DNA of 64,000 bases from NCBI GenBank assembly GCA_948567375.1, contig OX419757.1:50837665-50901664 (forward strand), in the 5' to 3' direction. The position numbers and the translations under genes are program-made. This document shows, in pieces, positions 13,201 to 25,200 of this stretch (position 1 is its first letter; each line of letters begins with the position of its first letter). This DNA comes from Lunularia cruciata (Eukaryota; Streptophyta; Marchantiopsida; Lunulariales; Lunulariaceae). The notes under the pieces were generated by a model. The model was not told where the DNA came from. It searched no databases and was given only the letters and a program-made list of their open reading frames with translations.

Positions 13201-15142
13201 TCAATCTTTAATATTGTTTTCTAATATGGATTGTGTAAGAAGCTTATTATAAGTATTAGGAGAAGGGTGTCAATTTCAGGCACAATATTGAGCTTTGGAT
13301 TAATTTTCTCCTTCTTGATTGATATAAATGTTTCCATAATTTATTGTGGCAAACATTTTTAATTATTTCTTCTATGGTAGGTGCTAGGGTCTAATTTACT
13401 ATTTCTTGTTAAAGATTTGATGAGATTTGTAACTTTCAATTAAAATTTTCTACATTACATAGTATTATAATTTCTTACAAAGTATATAGTTTGGTTCCAC
13501 ATATAGTGCTATTAAAGAACATATAATAGAAGACAAGTAAACTATAGCAATTATCTCCGTACTGAATCAAAAAAAAATCAATACATGATGCATCCAAGAT
13601 AGTTAAAACTCATCTTGGAGGTCTATAAGACATATGCTATTTAGGCTACAACCTAGCTTAGATTTGACCTTGATTTTTGGGTGCAATGTATTAAGAGATA
13701 TTAAATCTCCTTGAAGTTAAAGGTTTAGATTTGGCCATTATTTCTATAGTCATTCAATGAAATATTATATGAATAGTCCATAAGATGGTGAGGAATGACC
13801 AATTAAAATTAGTATATTACCTTTATAGCTGTACAAAGTTGTTTGGTGTGGCTTACAAGAACACTTATAAAACTTATAAGAAGTAGCCTATAACAATTTT
13901 ATAAGTTTACTCTAAGGATATATATATATATATATATATATATAGTGCACAAATTTAGTTTTCTTTCCTCACATTGACATGTTTTCTAAATCCAACTCAC
14001 TTTGGATTGCTTATTGAGGTATCACCTTTTAGTTTAGGGTTTTAAGATTTACTCTTTTTTTATTCTCCTCTTTATCAAGAAAATCTCCTAATTTTCCATG
14101 TACATTTCCTTATGTATGGAGAGAAATTATGAGAATAAAAGATGACTGTAGCAAAATAACAGTAAAAATAAGAAATTGCATAAGAAGAATATACATGAGA
14201 ATGTTTTGCTCTAAAATGGTATTAAAATAGAGAGAGTGAAGAGATGGATCTTAATTTTGGATATCCATGGTTGAGATGATATACATTTTGAGAAAAATAA
14301 AGATATACAATTGATAGATCTCATATTTTGCCCAAAAGTAAGTTTATGAAACTGTATTTGCAGTGTATCCATATTCATTTTGAAAACTAAGTACACTAGA
14401 AAAAACCCTGCTATTTGGTTTTAATCAATGATTATCATTATTTTCAACTTTTGTATAGAATTGGTTAAAGGACATATTTTATTAGTTGATAAAACACTAT
14501 ACACTCTAGCACATAAGCTAATTATTTGTGGAGAGACCTACTTTAGGCAAAAGGGTATACTAATCCATATATATTTGATTATGTTGATTTACTTCAATAA
14601 AAGGGAAGAATACATTTATTTTATTGGAGGTAATTAATTTTACTTTCTTTTTGCTATAATGCTATTTTAGTTCCTTATTTTGTGTGTGTCATTTTGTTGC
14701 CTATACCTTCTTATCAAAAAGTTTCATCTATATTTGTATATTTTTTTTTAAATATTTTTTTATATTTATTTTTATATGTTTATTAAAAAATTATTTTGAT
14801 TGGATAAGATGTAGTTTCTTTACATATAAATGTTTATTGAGTACTCTTGGTTATGTTTTTGTTAAAAAAATTTGAATCTTAATAAGAGATTTTTGATTTA
14901 TTACATAATTAAATGAAATTCTCTTGATTCACAATTTTTGCATACAATTTGCTCCTTCAGAAGAGGTATAATAGTTCATACAGAGGAGTTTGGTGAATGA
15001 AGGAGTTTGTTCAAGTTAGTGAGAAAGGAGACTGAGATTTACTTCTTTTAAGAGAGAAAAAGGAGGAAAAGAAGTCACTATTATTGAAGAAAAGTAAAGA
15101 AGAGTATGAAAGAGAGGAACACTAGTTTAAAAAAAGAACTTT
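10231..15142. other. AT-rich, CpG-poor intergenic block
   Basis: Strongly AT-rich sequence with poly-A/T runs and no open frame I can assign. A small GC-rich island (about 10718-10790, with CCCCTGCTGGGGCG) is the only break in composition. It does not resemble an RNA gene I know. Confidence 0.5.
13917..13944. repeat. (TA)n microsatellite
   Basis: Uninterrupted TA dinucleotide run of about 14 units in AT-rich DNA. Confidence 0.95.
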
Positions 15143-15588
15143 TTTGTAACAATATTGAGTTTACCAATGGTTATTTGAGAGTAATGAAGAAGCAAATAGG
15201 CAAAATTAACCAAGAATTATAAGAATATTCTAGAGGCATCTAGGAAGCTACTTGGTACCTTCTAAGTGTTGGGTCATGCGCATGCAAAGTGATGACTTCA
15301 AGGAGAAAGATTCTTGGGAAGTTTCATAGCTAGTTTAGCTTGCACACCAAGTAGACTACTTCTAGAAGGAAGCATCTTGAGAAGCTTATCGGTTAATTGA
15401 GCTTGCACTCTAAGAAAGCGGCTTTTGTGAAGCTTCTTGAGAAAATTCTCAAGGGTCTTGTATGGTTCTCTATGACTACTAAAGCCCAAGCTCATGCTAG
15501 GCATTCATAGTTTTCTTCATTCAAGAATCCCAATGTGATCTTTCACTCTAATCTTCCATTCTCTTATTTCTCTCCTTGGTCTTTTACA
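15143..15588 (+). repeat. chromovirus 5' LTR
   Basis: Matches 20228-20648 and, in reverse complement, 63483-63972. Its start is aligned with TGTGTAATAATATGG in the minus-strand copy; its end CTTTTACA directly precedes the primer site. It contains about 2.5 copies of a ~63-bp unit built on AAGCTTCTTGAGAAGCTT-like words. Confidence 0.85.
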
Positions 15589-15589
15589 T

Positions 15590-15600
15590 TGGTATTAGAG
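15590..15600 (+). other. primer-binding site, tRNA-iMet type
   Basis: TGGTATTAGAG directly follows the LTR end. Plant LTR retroelements primed by initiator-Met tRNA have TGGTATCAGAG here; one C-to-T change separates them. Confidence 0.8.
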
Positions 15601-15899
15601 TAGGAATAGGATGGATGGAATTTATGGACCACCAAATCCATTTTTTCCAAACCATTGGGATTTTTGTATCCATGTGCAACCCAAGCATCATTTTTATGTA
15701 GTTTCTCATCTCATGCTTTGGGCCAAATTTTTTGAATATGATCACCTTGTCTGATGAACCCTTGGTACTTCCAATTGTAACTTATGGAGCACGGTGGACA
15801 TGTTGCATCTACATGTTAACTTAGATCAATTGTAGGTAGTTTAATAGAGTAGTAGTCATGGTTGCAAAGCCCAAAATTATCATTGCTATGTAGCAACAA

Positions 15900-16800
15900 A
15901 TTGAGCACCTTACTTGATTGTTAGAAGGATACGATCATCAACAACAACAGCATATAAAGAGAGCACCATTTCAAGAAGGAGAAGAGAAAATTCAATTTTT
16001 GAAGCCCAAAGTATTTGAAGGCATTGTGGATAATTTTGTGTTTGATTGTGAATGTTATTTTGAAGCTATAAATCTTCAAGATGAACAAAGACAAATTCTC
16101 TTGGCTTCAAGCCAATTGGATGGAGTGGTAAAATTATGGCAGCAATTTTGAGTAGAGCAAGTTGAGCGGAAATTTGTTATGCCAATCTTGACTTGAGAAG
16201 AATTCAAGAGCACAATAATTAGGAAATTTGAGAGATAAATACTACATGAGATAGGTTGGCAAAATTGAGGCAGATTGGTTATATAAGAATCTACATCACT
16301 CAATTGTAGAACACTAAAATGAAAATTCCATATATATTAGAATGTGAAGTTCTGGATTGATTTGTGAGGGGCTTGAAGTTACACACTAAATTGGAAGTGA
16401 CCATGAGGGAGCCCAAACACTTGGAGGAAGCCATGCAATTGGCTGATGCTTTGATTCCTTGGTTGCGACAACTTGGTCTTGACTTCAACCTTCACAAAAC
16501 CTACCCACACATTACACACGGGCGGAGGAGCCAATACCAATGGAGATTGATGTCATCCAATTGAAACCACTTGGCCTTGTAGATAAGGAAAGATTGCAAC
16601 AAAATGGTTGTTGCTTTTATTGTTGCCAAATTGGGCATTGCATGTTGAATGTCCACTCAAGAATGGATGGCAAGACAAATCACCCCAATGGAGTTTTTGG
16701 AACATGATGATCAATGAAACAAGGAATCCTAATAAGAGAACTCAAGCCATCTATTGGGAACTTGATAAGTTCCAATGGGATTAAAGGCTCAACCTATACA
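15900..16800 (+). pseudogene. chromovirus gag remnant
   Basis: Capsid-type gag. The clearest stretch, 15918-16151, reads FLKPKVFEGIVDNFVFDCEC, then YFEAINLQDEQRQILLASSQ, the retrotrans_gag pattern of a short helix followed by LxGxAxxWW (here LDGVVKLWQQF). Downstream frames are broken by TAG, TGA and TAA. A nucleocapsid zinc knuckle is no longer readable with confidence. Confidence 0.6.
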
Positions 16801-17110
16801 AGTTTGCTTCACTTGCAAGGTATGATAATTGATTATAATTGTAGAATTTTGGTTGATTTGGGAGTTCAAAGAATTTCCTTTCCATGCAATTAGCAAAAGA
16901 ATTAATTATTCCTATCAAATCAATAATTGGAAGTAGATTGATGATGGCAGATGGTAGAAAGGATTCTACATTGTGTATCTCATATCTTATTACATTCAAG
17001 ATTTGGAAGGAGTATTAAGAGAGTATGACATTTATAATGGCACCTCTATACTATGATCTTACTCTAGGTTTGTCTTGGCTTGAATGTCATAAGATTCAAT
17101 TTGATTGGAC
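16800..17110 (+). pseudogene. chromovirus aspartic protease remnant
   Basis: Just after gag the reading DLG, NFLSMQLAKEL, then LMMADGRK and LTLGLSWLECHKIQFDW resembles the retropepsin-like domain and its C-terminal GxxWL motif. The catalytic D(S/T)G is reduced to a degenerate DLGV context, and stops interrupt the frame. Confidence 0.5.
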
Positions 17111-17379
17111 CTGACAAAAAATTCAAGTATAACATCAAAGTAGGAATTTCTGATTAGGTTGTTTGGCACCTTTGAGTAAGATACCTAAGAATAGTTAGTC
17201 CCAAGATGGGAAGTTTGTCAATAAGGTAGCTATAGAGCAAGCTTTGGAGGAAGGTAAGCCTATTTATGGTGTGGGTTAAGCCAATTGCGCATTGAGAATT
17301 AATTTGCTTGATGAGGGCCAAAAACGTCATCAAGCAATGGTTGATCAAATAGTTTAGGAGTTTGCATATATGTTTTTGG

Positions 17380-18200
17380 ATAATTTGCCAAAGGGATTAC
17401 TCTTCAATTATGAAATGCCCTTCAATATTGAGTTATTGCTAGGAAGTACTCTAGTGAGTAGACCAATCTATTGGCTCTCACCAAAGAGTTAGATGAGCTT
17501 CAAACAACGCTGACAAAATTGTTGGAAAAGGATATCATACGGCATAGTACATCTCCTTGGGGAGCACCAATACTATTTGTTCCAAAGAAGGATGTAGGAC
17601 TTCACTTTTGTATTGATTACCTTGGCCTCAATAAACAAACAATGAAGAATGCATATCTCTTGCATCAAATTGATGACTTGATTGATCAATTGAGTGGAGC
17701 ATGATACTTCTCCAAGTTGGATCTCCAAAGCATCTAATGGTAGATTCTCATTGATAGAGAGGATGTGCAAAAGACTACCTTTTGTACAAGGTATGGGCAT
17801 TTTGAATGGATAGTTCTACCTTTCAGGCTCACCAATGCTCCAACAATCTTCATGGATTAGATGCATTGGGGGTTGGATGGGCTATTGGACCAGTACATGG
17901 TGGGGTTCTTGGATGATATTTTAACCTATAGCAAGATGGAGGTAGAACATGCAAATCACATGTGAGAAGTCCTAAGAAAACTATCAATGGAAGTTTTATT
18001 GCAAGAAGTCTAAGTGTGCCTTTTGGCAAAAGGAAGAGACACTCTTGGGTCATAAGATCTCATCAAAGAGGATCAAGATGGAAGAAGAGAAGATCAATGC
18101 TACTACTGATTAGCATACTCCAAAGGATACCATAGAAGTACATGCATTTATTGGATTTGCATGTTTTCATCCACTATTATGCTTGTGTAGCCACACCATT
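17380..18200 (+). pseudogene. chromovirus reverse transcriptase remnant
   Basis: Clear gypsy RT blocks: [20 protein letters not shown] (thumb entry), then [15 protein letters not shown], a broken YFSKLDLQS, FCTRYGHFEW, and the catalytic box GFLDDILTYSK with both Asp codons kept at 17912-17917. Continuous open reading exists only at 17471-17704; elsewhere TGA and TAA codons and shifts interrupt it. Confidence 0.85.
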
Positions 18201-18219
18201 GACTGATCTCTTGGAAAAG

Positions 18220-18720
18220 ACCTCAAGCTTTTAGTGGACCACCAAGCACAAAGAAGCATTCTAAAAGCTAAAACATATGGTATCTTCAAGACCCATTCTT
18301 CAACCATATGATCCTCAACTGCCTTGTGTGGTTTATTTTGATGCTTCTAACTTTTCTATTGGAGCTATGTTGCAACATGAATTTCCAAATGGGTTATATC
18401 CCATTGCCTTTATGTCTTGCCGACTAAACACCACAAAAAGGAATTACTCTATTTGAGATCAAGAAAAACTAGCAATGCTTGATGCCACAAAGGTATGGAG
18501 GCATTATCTCTTGGGGAAACAAGAGATCATTAGGAAACCAATCAAAAACTCTTATTGCAGACATTACATTTGGAGCACATAAAGAGTTGGCATCACTAAT
18601 GGGAGAAACAACTATAATTTTTTGATCTTAAACTTGAGTATAAACATGGTAGGTTCCATGTCATCCATGATGCCCTATCATGATGACCTAATTTGAAGTC
18701 TCTTCATCTCATTGTGATGG
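18220..18720 (+). pseudogene. chromovirus RNase H remnant
   Basis: Readable segments include FDASNFSIGAMLQHEFPNG, then PIAFMSCRLNTTKRNYS, then EKLAMLDATKVWRHYLLG, the pattern of the gypsy-type RNase H (D...GA.L.Q; F.S..L....YS..E.E). Decay is heavy, and several stops lie in the frame. Confidence 0.7.
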
Positions 18721-18739
18721 CAATTACAAAAGTGTCATT

Positions 18740-19560
18740 CCACTCAAAAGTTGAAATTGAGTTTAGGATAGCTTTATGACAAGACTCTTCTTTCATATGG
18801 TACAAGGTTGTCTTGCGACACATGATAAGGAATAAAACATCTTCTCCTTCAAGGACGACCTTTTATTTTGTGAGAATTGGATCTATGTTCCATTTGAGAG
18901 AGATCTATGACTAACGTGCCTTCAAGAAGCCCATGGCTTACCAATAGCTGGTCACATGGGTGTGGAAAAGACCTTGGGTACTCTACAATGCAAATGGTGG
19001 TGGCACAACATGGCACAAGATGTTCAAGACTTTGTTTGATCTTGAGAGAGTTGCCCACGCAACAAGCTAGCAACCAAAAACCAAGTGTACTCTTTCAACC
19101 ACTTCCCATCCAATCTACTTGATGGGAACACATGAGCTTAGATATGATCGCCTCCTTGTCCAAGACAAAGCAAGGTCACACAACAATTATGGTGTTTGTG
19201 GATAAGTTGAGTAAGAAAATCCATTTGGTGCCAATATTGGATACAATGGATGCTCCAACATTTTCTTAAATCTACTTTGAAAATATATTCAAGCATCATG
19301 GAATGCCTTGTGTACTCATCTTTGACCATGATCCTTGATTCACCAAAAAAATGTGGCAAGCATTCTTCCAGATACTTGGCACCAAGCTTGCTCTATCCAT
19401 GGCCTATCATCCTCAAATTGATGGACAAACCAAACATGCAAGTCGTGCCTTGGAGGATATGCTTTGTGCCTTTGTCAATGTTCACCATACCAATTAGGAT
19501 GAATATTTTGCAATTGTTGAGTTTACCTACAATAATTCCAAATAGGTAAGCACCAAATTC
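18740..19560 (+). pseudogene. chromovirus integrase remnant
   Basis: Includes the zinc-binding segment (GHMGVEKTLGTLQCKWWW), the core strand IMVFVDKLSKKIHLVP (first Asp region), FDHDP (second Asp region) and MAYHPQIDGQTKHASRALED, where families usually have QTER/QTEV; the third acidic position appears altered. Order and spacing match gypsy integrases. Stops and frameshifts show it is inactive. Confidence 0.8.
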
Positions 19561-19983
19561 TCTCCCTTCTTCTTTAATTTTGGCCCTTTTCTCCAAATTC
19601 TATTCTTGCTCCTTCTCCATCTCATGTCTCTCATACCTCCACCTTCTTGACAACAATATCCCAATCCCTACAACAAGCCAAATTTCATCTCTTTGTTACT
19701 CAACATCCTCAAAAACAATACATGGACCAACATCATCATGATCTCACCTTTCAACTTGATAATAAATTCATGCTTTCTTTTAGTAACCTACCCTTCCCAC
19801 TTGATACCCAAGTCTATACACTTGCTCCTAATTGGATAGGTCCATTTGATGCTACCCAAGTCATTTCTCCAATTGCTTATCAACTTGCCTTGCCTTGTCA
19901 TATGCAAATCCACCCTATCTTTCATGTTTCTAACTTGAAGCCCTTTGTTTCTAATCCATCTTCCTTTTTTCTCTTGTATCCAA

Positions 19984-20005
19984 CCTCCTCCTCCTCCTCC
20001 TCCCA
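19984..20005. repeat. (CTC)n trinucleotide run
   Basis: CTC/TCC repeat of about seven units in the linker between integrase and chromodomain. Confidence 0.9.
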
Positions 20006-20016
20006 TCCCTATCAAC

Positions 20017-20178
20017 AATCATGAGTATGAAATTGATTGTATCCTTGCACGTCATCACATTCAATGTGGCCGCCAACAACATACGAGGTAGAAAGTCCTT
20101 TGGAAAGGGAATCCTCTTCACAATGTCACTTGAGAGCCTCTTTCTCATCTCTAGAATGCACAAATGACCATCCAAGAG
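20017..20178 (+). pseudogene. chromodomain at integrase C-terminus
   Basis: One frame of about 50 codons reads NHEYEIDCILARHHIQCGRQ, then KVLWKGNPLHNVT, stop, EPLSHL, stop, NAQMTIQEFE. This is the chromodomain pattern YEVEKIL...R.YLVKWKGY....TWEP..NL..A...I.EFE, with one conserved Trp (TGG) turned to TGA. Chromodomains of this kind guide chromoviruses to heterochromatin. Confidence 0.8.
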
Positions 20179-20227
20179 TTTGAAGCTTCCATGGTGATGA
20201 GGATATCACCAACTAGCGATGGGAGAA

Positions 20228-20648
20228 TATGGAACAATATGGAGTTTACCAACAAGTTACTCGAGACTAATAAAGTAGCAAATAAGCCAAATTAGCCAAG
20301 AATTTAAGAATATTCTAGAAGCATCTAGGAAGCTACTTGGTACCTTCTAAATATTGGGTTATGTGCATGCCAAGTGGTGACTTCTAGAAAGAAGCTTCTT
20401 GGGAAGTTTCTTAGTTAGCTTAGCTTACATATAAAGTAGGTGGCTTCTACAAGGAAGCTTCTTGGGAAACTTACCAACTAGCTTAGCTTGCATGCCAAGT
20501 ATGTGGCTTCTAGAAGGAAGCTTCTTGAGAAGCTTCACGATTAACTTCGCTTGCACTCTAAGAAAATGGCTTTTAGGAAAGTTCTTGAGAAGTTTCTCAA
20601 GATCCTTGTATGTTTCACTATGAATACCAAAACCTAAGCTCATGCTAA
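20228..20648 (+). repeat. chromovirus 3' LTR, truncated
   Basis: Preceded by the purine-rich tract GATGGGAGAA and aligned with the 5' LTR from TATGGAACAATATGG. It has about 3.5 of the ~63-bp internal units, one more than the 5' LTR. Similarity stops near 20648, so the last ~90 bp are missing. Confidence 0.8.
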
Positions 20649-21196
20649 GTATTTCAAACTTAGACCCTTAAACTTTCAAAAATCATATTCTAAATATTTT
20701 AAATCCAAACCAAAACTTTATTTAACCTTTGATCTTACCTTATTGTTATTCATAAATACATTTGTTCTCCATATCTTTGGAGGTCTCAACCACAAGGTCT
20801 TAGGTAAATGTTTCAATCAAAATAAATTGAATGAATTTTGACTTTATCATTAAAAGATTTAATCATAGATGAAAAATCAAAAATTTTTCCAATGTTATCA
20901 AAAAATATTTTTTACTTAATTTTTATTTTTCATTATCTAGATGTTTGGACTTCAAATTTGTTAGTAGGTGTGCCTTTCATGCTTAAGTCTACAAACTAGG
21001 ATTTTTAATGATTGGATTGTATACCCAAATATTTCTTCTTCTTTATAACTATCATATTGAGATTTATTTTTCTAGGATTTGATCTTATTAGATGAGAAAA
21101 AATTAAAAAGCTAGTGAATCATACTACAAATATTAAAAAATAACACTGTGAAAATTTTACCAAGAGTACATATAAAATAAGTCTTTACCATTATTT

Positions 21197-21247
<51 letters not shown>

Positions 21248-24200
21248 TTATTTATTTATTTATTTTTGTTTATATTTAGAGTTTGAAAAAATAATTTTAT
21301 TTGGTGAGCCTTGATGTTTGAGTCTATGGAAACAAACAAAATAGTACCCACCGAATTTTGGACAAATTTTTTTGGGTACCATTTTTTATTTCCATAAAAT
21401 ATAAACTATTATTTCCATTCTGTTTCTCTATAATTTATATGTTTCCTCTATTTCTTTGATTTTGGACTCTTACATTACAAAATTCAAAGAGCTTCACATA
21501 TTTTTATAATAAAAATAAAGTAATTTAAATAATTATTATTAAAAATACACAATTTGAATTTATTTTATTATTCTATCTTCTACAAATTTAACTTCAAACT
21601 AGCCAATAAGCAAAATTTTATGCTTAAATCTATGGATTTAAATTCCATAATTTTAAGATGTGTTACTTAAGAGAAAATATCTTATAAATTAAATTTACAG
21701 AAAATTTATTTTATTATTTTTAATATAGAATCTATCAACTTAGTATTGATATACCATTTCAAAAGATTCTATTTTGAATCACTTAAGTTTCCAAAATTGA
21801 AAACCAAAATACAATTATTTAATCAAATTTAAACCTTCAAGATTCATAATTTTAAATATGAATCCGTAAAAAAATTACCAAATTAAAGTGGTGAACCTCT
21901 AAACTAGTAGTTGATTTCTAATTTGAGTGTATTTTCATAGTACTATGAAAACAAGTACTATGAAAATATTGTAAAGTTAGTCGAATAACAAACCTTAATT
22001 GGAGTAACCTTGTTATTGTCTTGTTCTGTAAGTGTTATCACCCATGTGAAGGAATACCTCAAAAATATGCTTCTAATACTTATTTTGATAGAGGATTGAT
22101 TCTTAAGAAATTAGTATAGTAATTTACACTAGTTAGAAAAAAATTGTGCTTATTTGCTACAATGCATTACGTTATCATGCTAGAAGATCTACTTTCTAAT
22201 TATGAGTGCTCTATTGATGATTACTTTGAGGTAAATATAGATAATTCATGAATCAATCAAGAAAAGAAACATAAATTTCCAATTATCATATTGCTAAGCA
22301 ATATGATATTTTAATACATATTACATATTATAAGATTACATTGGGTTTTCTAGGTAATTGACCCACCAAATTTTCATATTTTCAAGGAGATATTATTAGA
22401 TTCTGCTTACTTGCATATGTCGGCACATAATCTTTTTTGAAATATAGAAGAAAGATAAATGAGGTAAAAGAATCTAGAAGACAAAGATAGTGATTACAAA
22501 AGCAAGTGAGTTTAGTATGATAAATTAATGAATTCATTAATGATAATAATAGCCACTAGTTGTAATGGATATGTTGTAAGTGACTTGTTAATAGGTAAAA
22601 CTTCTTATCCTTTCATTTTATTTTATCCTCAATAGGACAAGGGATAATATAGACAAAAACTCTCACTATATAAAAGGAATAAAATGTAAACTTCACAAGA
22701 TCATGTTATTCTTTCACTAAAATCAATTTGTGAATTTTACATTTTATTCTTTCACATAGTAAGAAATTTCTTCTATTTTATCATTTTTCCTATTGAGGAT
22801 AAAAATAAAGATTAAGAATTATGAAGGTGTTATAGTTGAGTGCAAGAGAGAGATTTAGAATGTTACGAGTGTTACTCTCATGATGTTCAAATACTAGTTC
22901 TTGTTGATGCTAGTTCTTATTGTCCTTATCATTTAACATACCTCTAGCTGATACTTTAGTTGTATCATAATATTAGACAGAAAGAAAGACAAGTTGAAGA
23001 TATTGTCTAAGGTGTATGTACATAAAGATGTCTATTTCATATGAGAGCTAGAGGTATGAATTATAGAGAAATAAACTAGTGAATGATTTGATTATAGACA
23101 AGGAGGTTTTTTGGGCTAGAGATAGCATCATTCAAAAGTATAATAATTAAAGATAACTTTTGTAGATCACTCTTGAGCAGACATTTGATGACCTACTTGT
23201 CTAAGGTAAAAGAAGTGGTGCAAATAAGGAGTAGAGGTTGAGGCTCTTTGTAAATGAAGAGGATGTAGTTTGTAATTAATAGTTATCTCCATATGAGTCT
23301 TATCATTAAATTGCTTATTAATAAAATATACATGTATTGTCAATTTGTTGAAGAAGACCATTATCTCGTATCACTTCTTATTACATAGTACGCATTCATA
23401 GGTAAGAGAAAACTGCAGGACTTAAATGGCTAGAGTTAATACATGAGTTGAACAAATTATGTAACTAGGAGCAATCTTCAAGTGCAAAGAGCTAGAGGAC
23501 TTATGCATCAAAGATATATATAATAGATTGAACAAGTTATACAACAATTGAAGATATTTATTATATGGTTATGCTTTGTACTTTTGAAAAAAATTTAATA
23601 CTATTCTCACTTCTATGTTATATGTTGGAAGGATATCTTTAGTAGGTGGATCTAATTCCTTTTGAAAAGAAAAGGAAAGTTATATTATATACTCAAAAGG
23701 ATAGACAGAGGTAGATTAAGTGAATTCTAGTCTCCTTAATAGTTGTTTGGAGATTCAAGCATATATGACGTGAATTATTGCAAGATGTTCCTCTAATTCA
23801 CCTTTATGGAGTTTTTAAATATTTAAACAAACCTATCATATTATCTATAGTCCTTGTTTTAGGCCTCATAGAGATCATATAACACTCAGCTATTCATTTT
23901 TTCTTGATATTTTTATCCCTCTTATAAACCCAAAAGGAGACCTCTTCATACCATCAAGTTCTTTGGAAGAAGAGGCTTGAAGTTCATACTTAGACTTTAT
24001 AGATACTTATTATACATTAGCTAGTTATATTGAAATTCTCATTATTTAGATGGAGTCATCTATAGAGATTGATTATCTTTGTGTTTGGAGAGTTGCTAAT
24101 CATTAGAATCTCTTTGTGTGTGAGGATTTGATTTGAGAGAAGTCACCTATGCAATTGATGATAAAGGTAGTGAAAAGTTTCTAATCTTTTTATTTGTAAT

Positions 24201-25200
24201 TTATAGCTTCTCAACCCCATCTAGATTTCATATGTACATAAATTTTATATTTACATTATATAGTTACTCACAATTGTTACATTTATTTATTTATTTACTT
24301 TACAAGAAAGGTATCACAAAAAATATATGAACTATTACAAAATTTTCTTCTTAGAATTTAAATAGATGAAAAATCATATGTACTAAATTCAAGCACTTTA
24401 GAAGGAATATTTATATCTTGATATATATACATAAAATCTTCTCCATGCCTCAATGTTTCCTTGCAATACCTCCACCTTTGTGAATTGTCTCTCTCAATTT
24501 GTTCTACTATATAGTACTCTATAGATTTCATGAGCTTCTTATGTAACTTTTCATGATTGAGCATATCAATTAGAAAGTAGGAACACTTAAACTCACCTTA
24601 GATTACGAGTAACTTTCCCCTACTCTATACCTTGTAAAATTTTTAAGCTCATCATGAACATGGTTGAAGCTTAATTTAAGTTCTTAGTAAATAACTTTTG
24701 TTATTTTCTATTAACTTGGTATTTCATGTGATCTTCTCTACCTTCTATAGAAAATACCATAGCACCTTCCCCAAATGACCCCATGATGCATACTTCTTTC
24801 TCACTAGTTTTCCATAATTACTAGAGGAAGAGAAGAATGGTTTGCAAGTTTTCTAAACAAGATACTCATTCATTGTAAAATAAGTGCAATAATAAATCAA
24901 GTAACTATTTATGATTCTTCATCTCATGTAAATTTCTTCCTCTATTATGTAACATTTCATAATATATCATTCAGTGAGCAATTCTTTTGGAGCTTATTTC
25001 TGCTCAGAACTTTTGGAAAACTAATTCCATGCTTAAGCAAATACCTTTTCATGCATTGAAAAGCTATATATACAATCCATAGGGGTTTTATTACAAATTC
25101 CTGTATGAATTTGACTTAAACACTTGAGATTATCAATGTTATCTAAAATCTAAGCACAATTATATATAGCATCCTAAAAGGATCTTTCTTCTTTATTCCA
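20649..25200. other. AT-rich intergenic block
   Basis: No gene that I can support. AT-rich, CpG-poor, with poly-A/T runs. Short open frames (for example 24133-24330) are low-complexity. Parts of 22840-24100 could be an old transposon, but I cannot name a domain. Confidence 0.45.
21199..21266. repeat. (TA)n then (TTTA)n microsatellite
   Basis: An (AT) run of about 16 units passes into TTTA-type repeats. The same order (TA run, then TTTA run) recurs at 41243-41287. Confidence 0.95.

Larger units (their letters stand above)
15143..20648 (+). mobile_element. decayed Ty3/gypsy chromovirus
   Basis: An LTR retrotransposon with 5' LTR 15143-15588, primer site TGGTATTAGAG at 15590, then gag, protease, RT, RNase H, integrase and a C-terminal chromodomain, and 3' LTR 20228-20648. 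The domain order and chromodomain place it among plant chromoviruses. Stops and shifts are scattered through every domain, so it is dead. The 3' LTR lacks the last ~90 bp seen in the 5' LTR, and no target duplication can be read. A related LTR in the opposite orientation lies at 63483-63972. Confidence 0.85.

Noticed and set aside
22840-24130. Possible decayed transposon ORF in AT-rich DNA
   Set aside because: Some stretches look like former coding sequence, but no motif of a transposase, gag or RT can be read in any frame.
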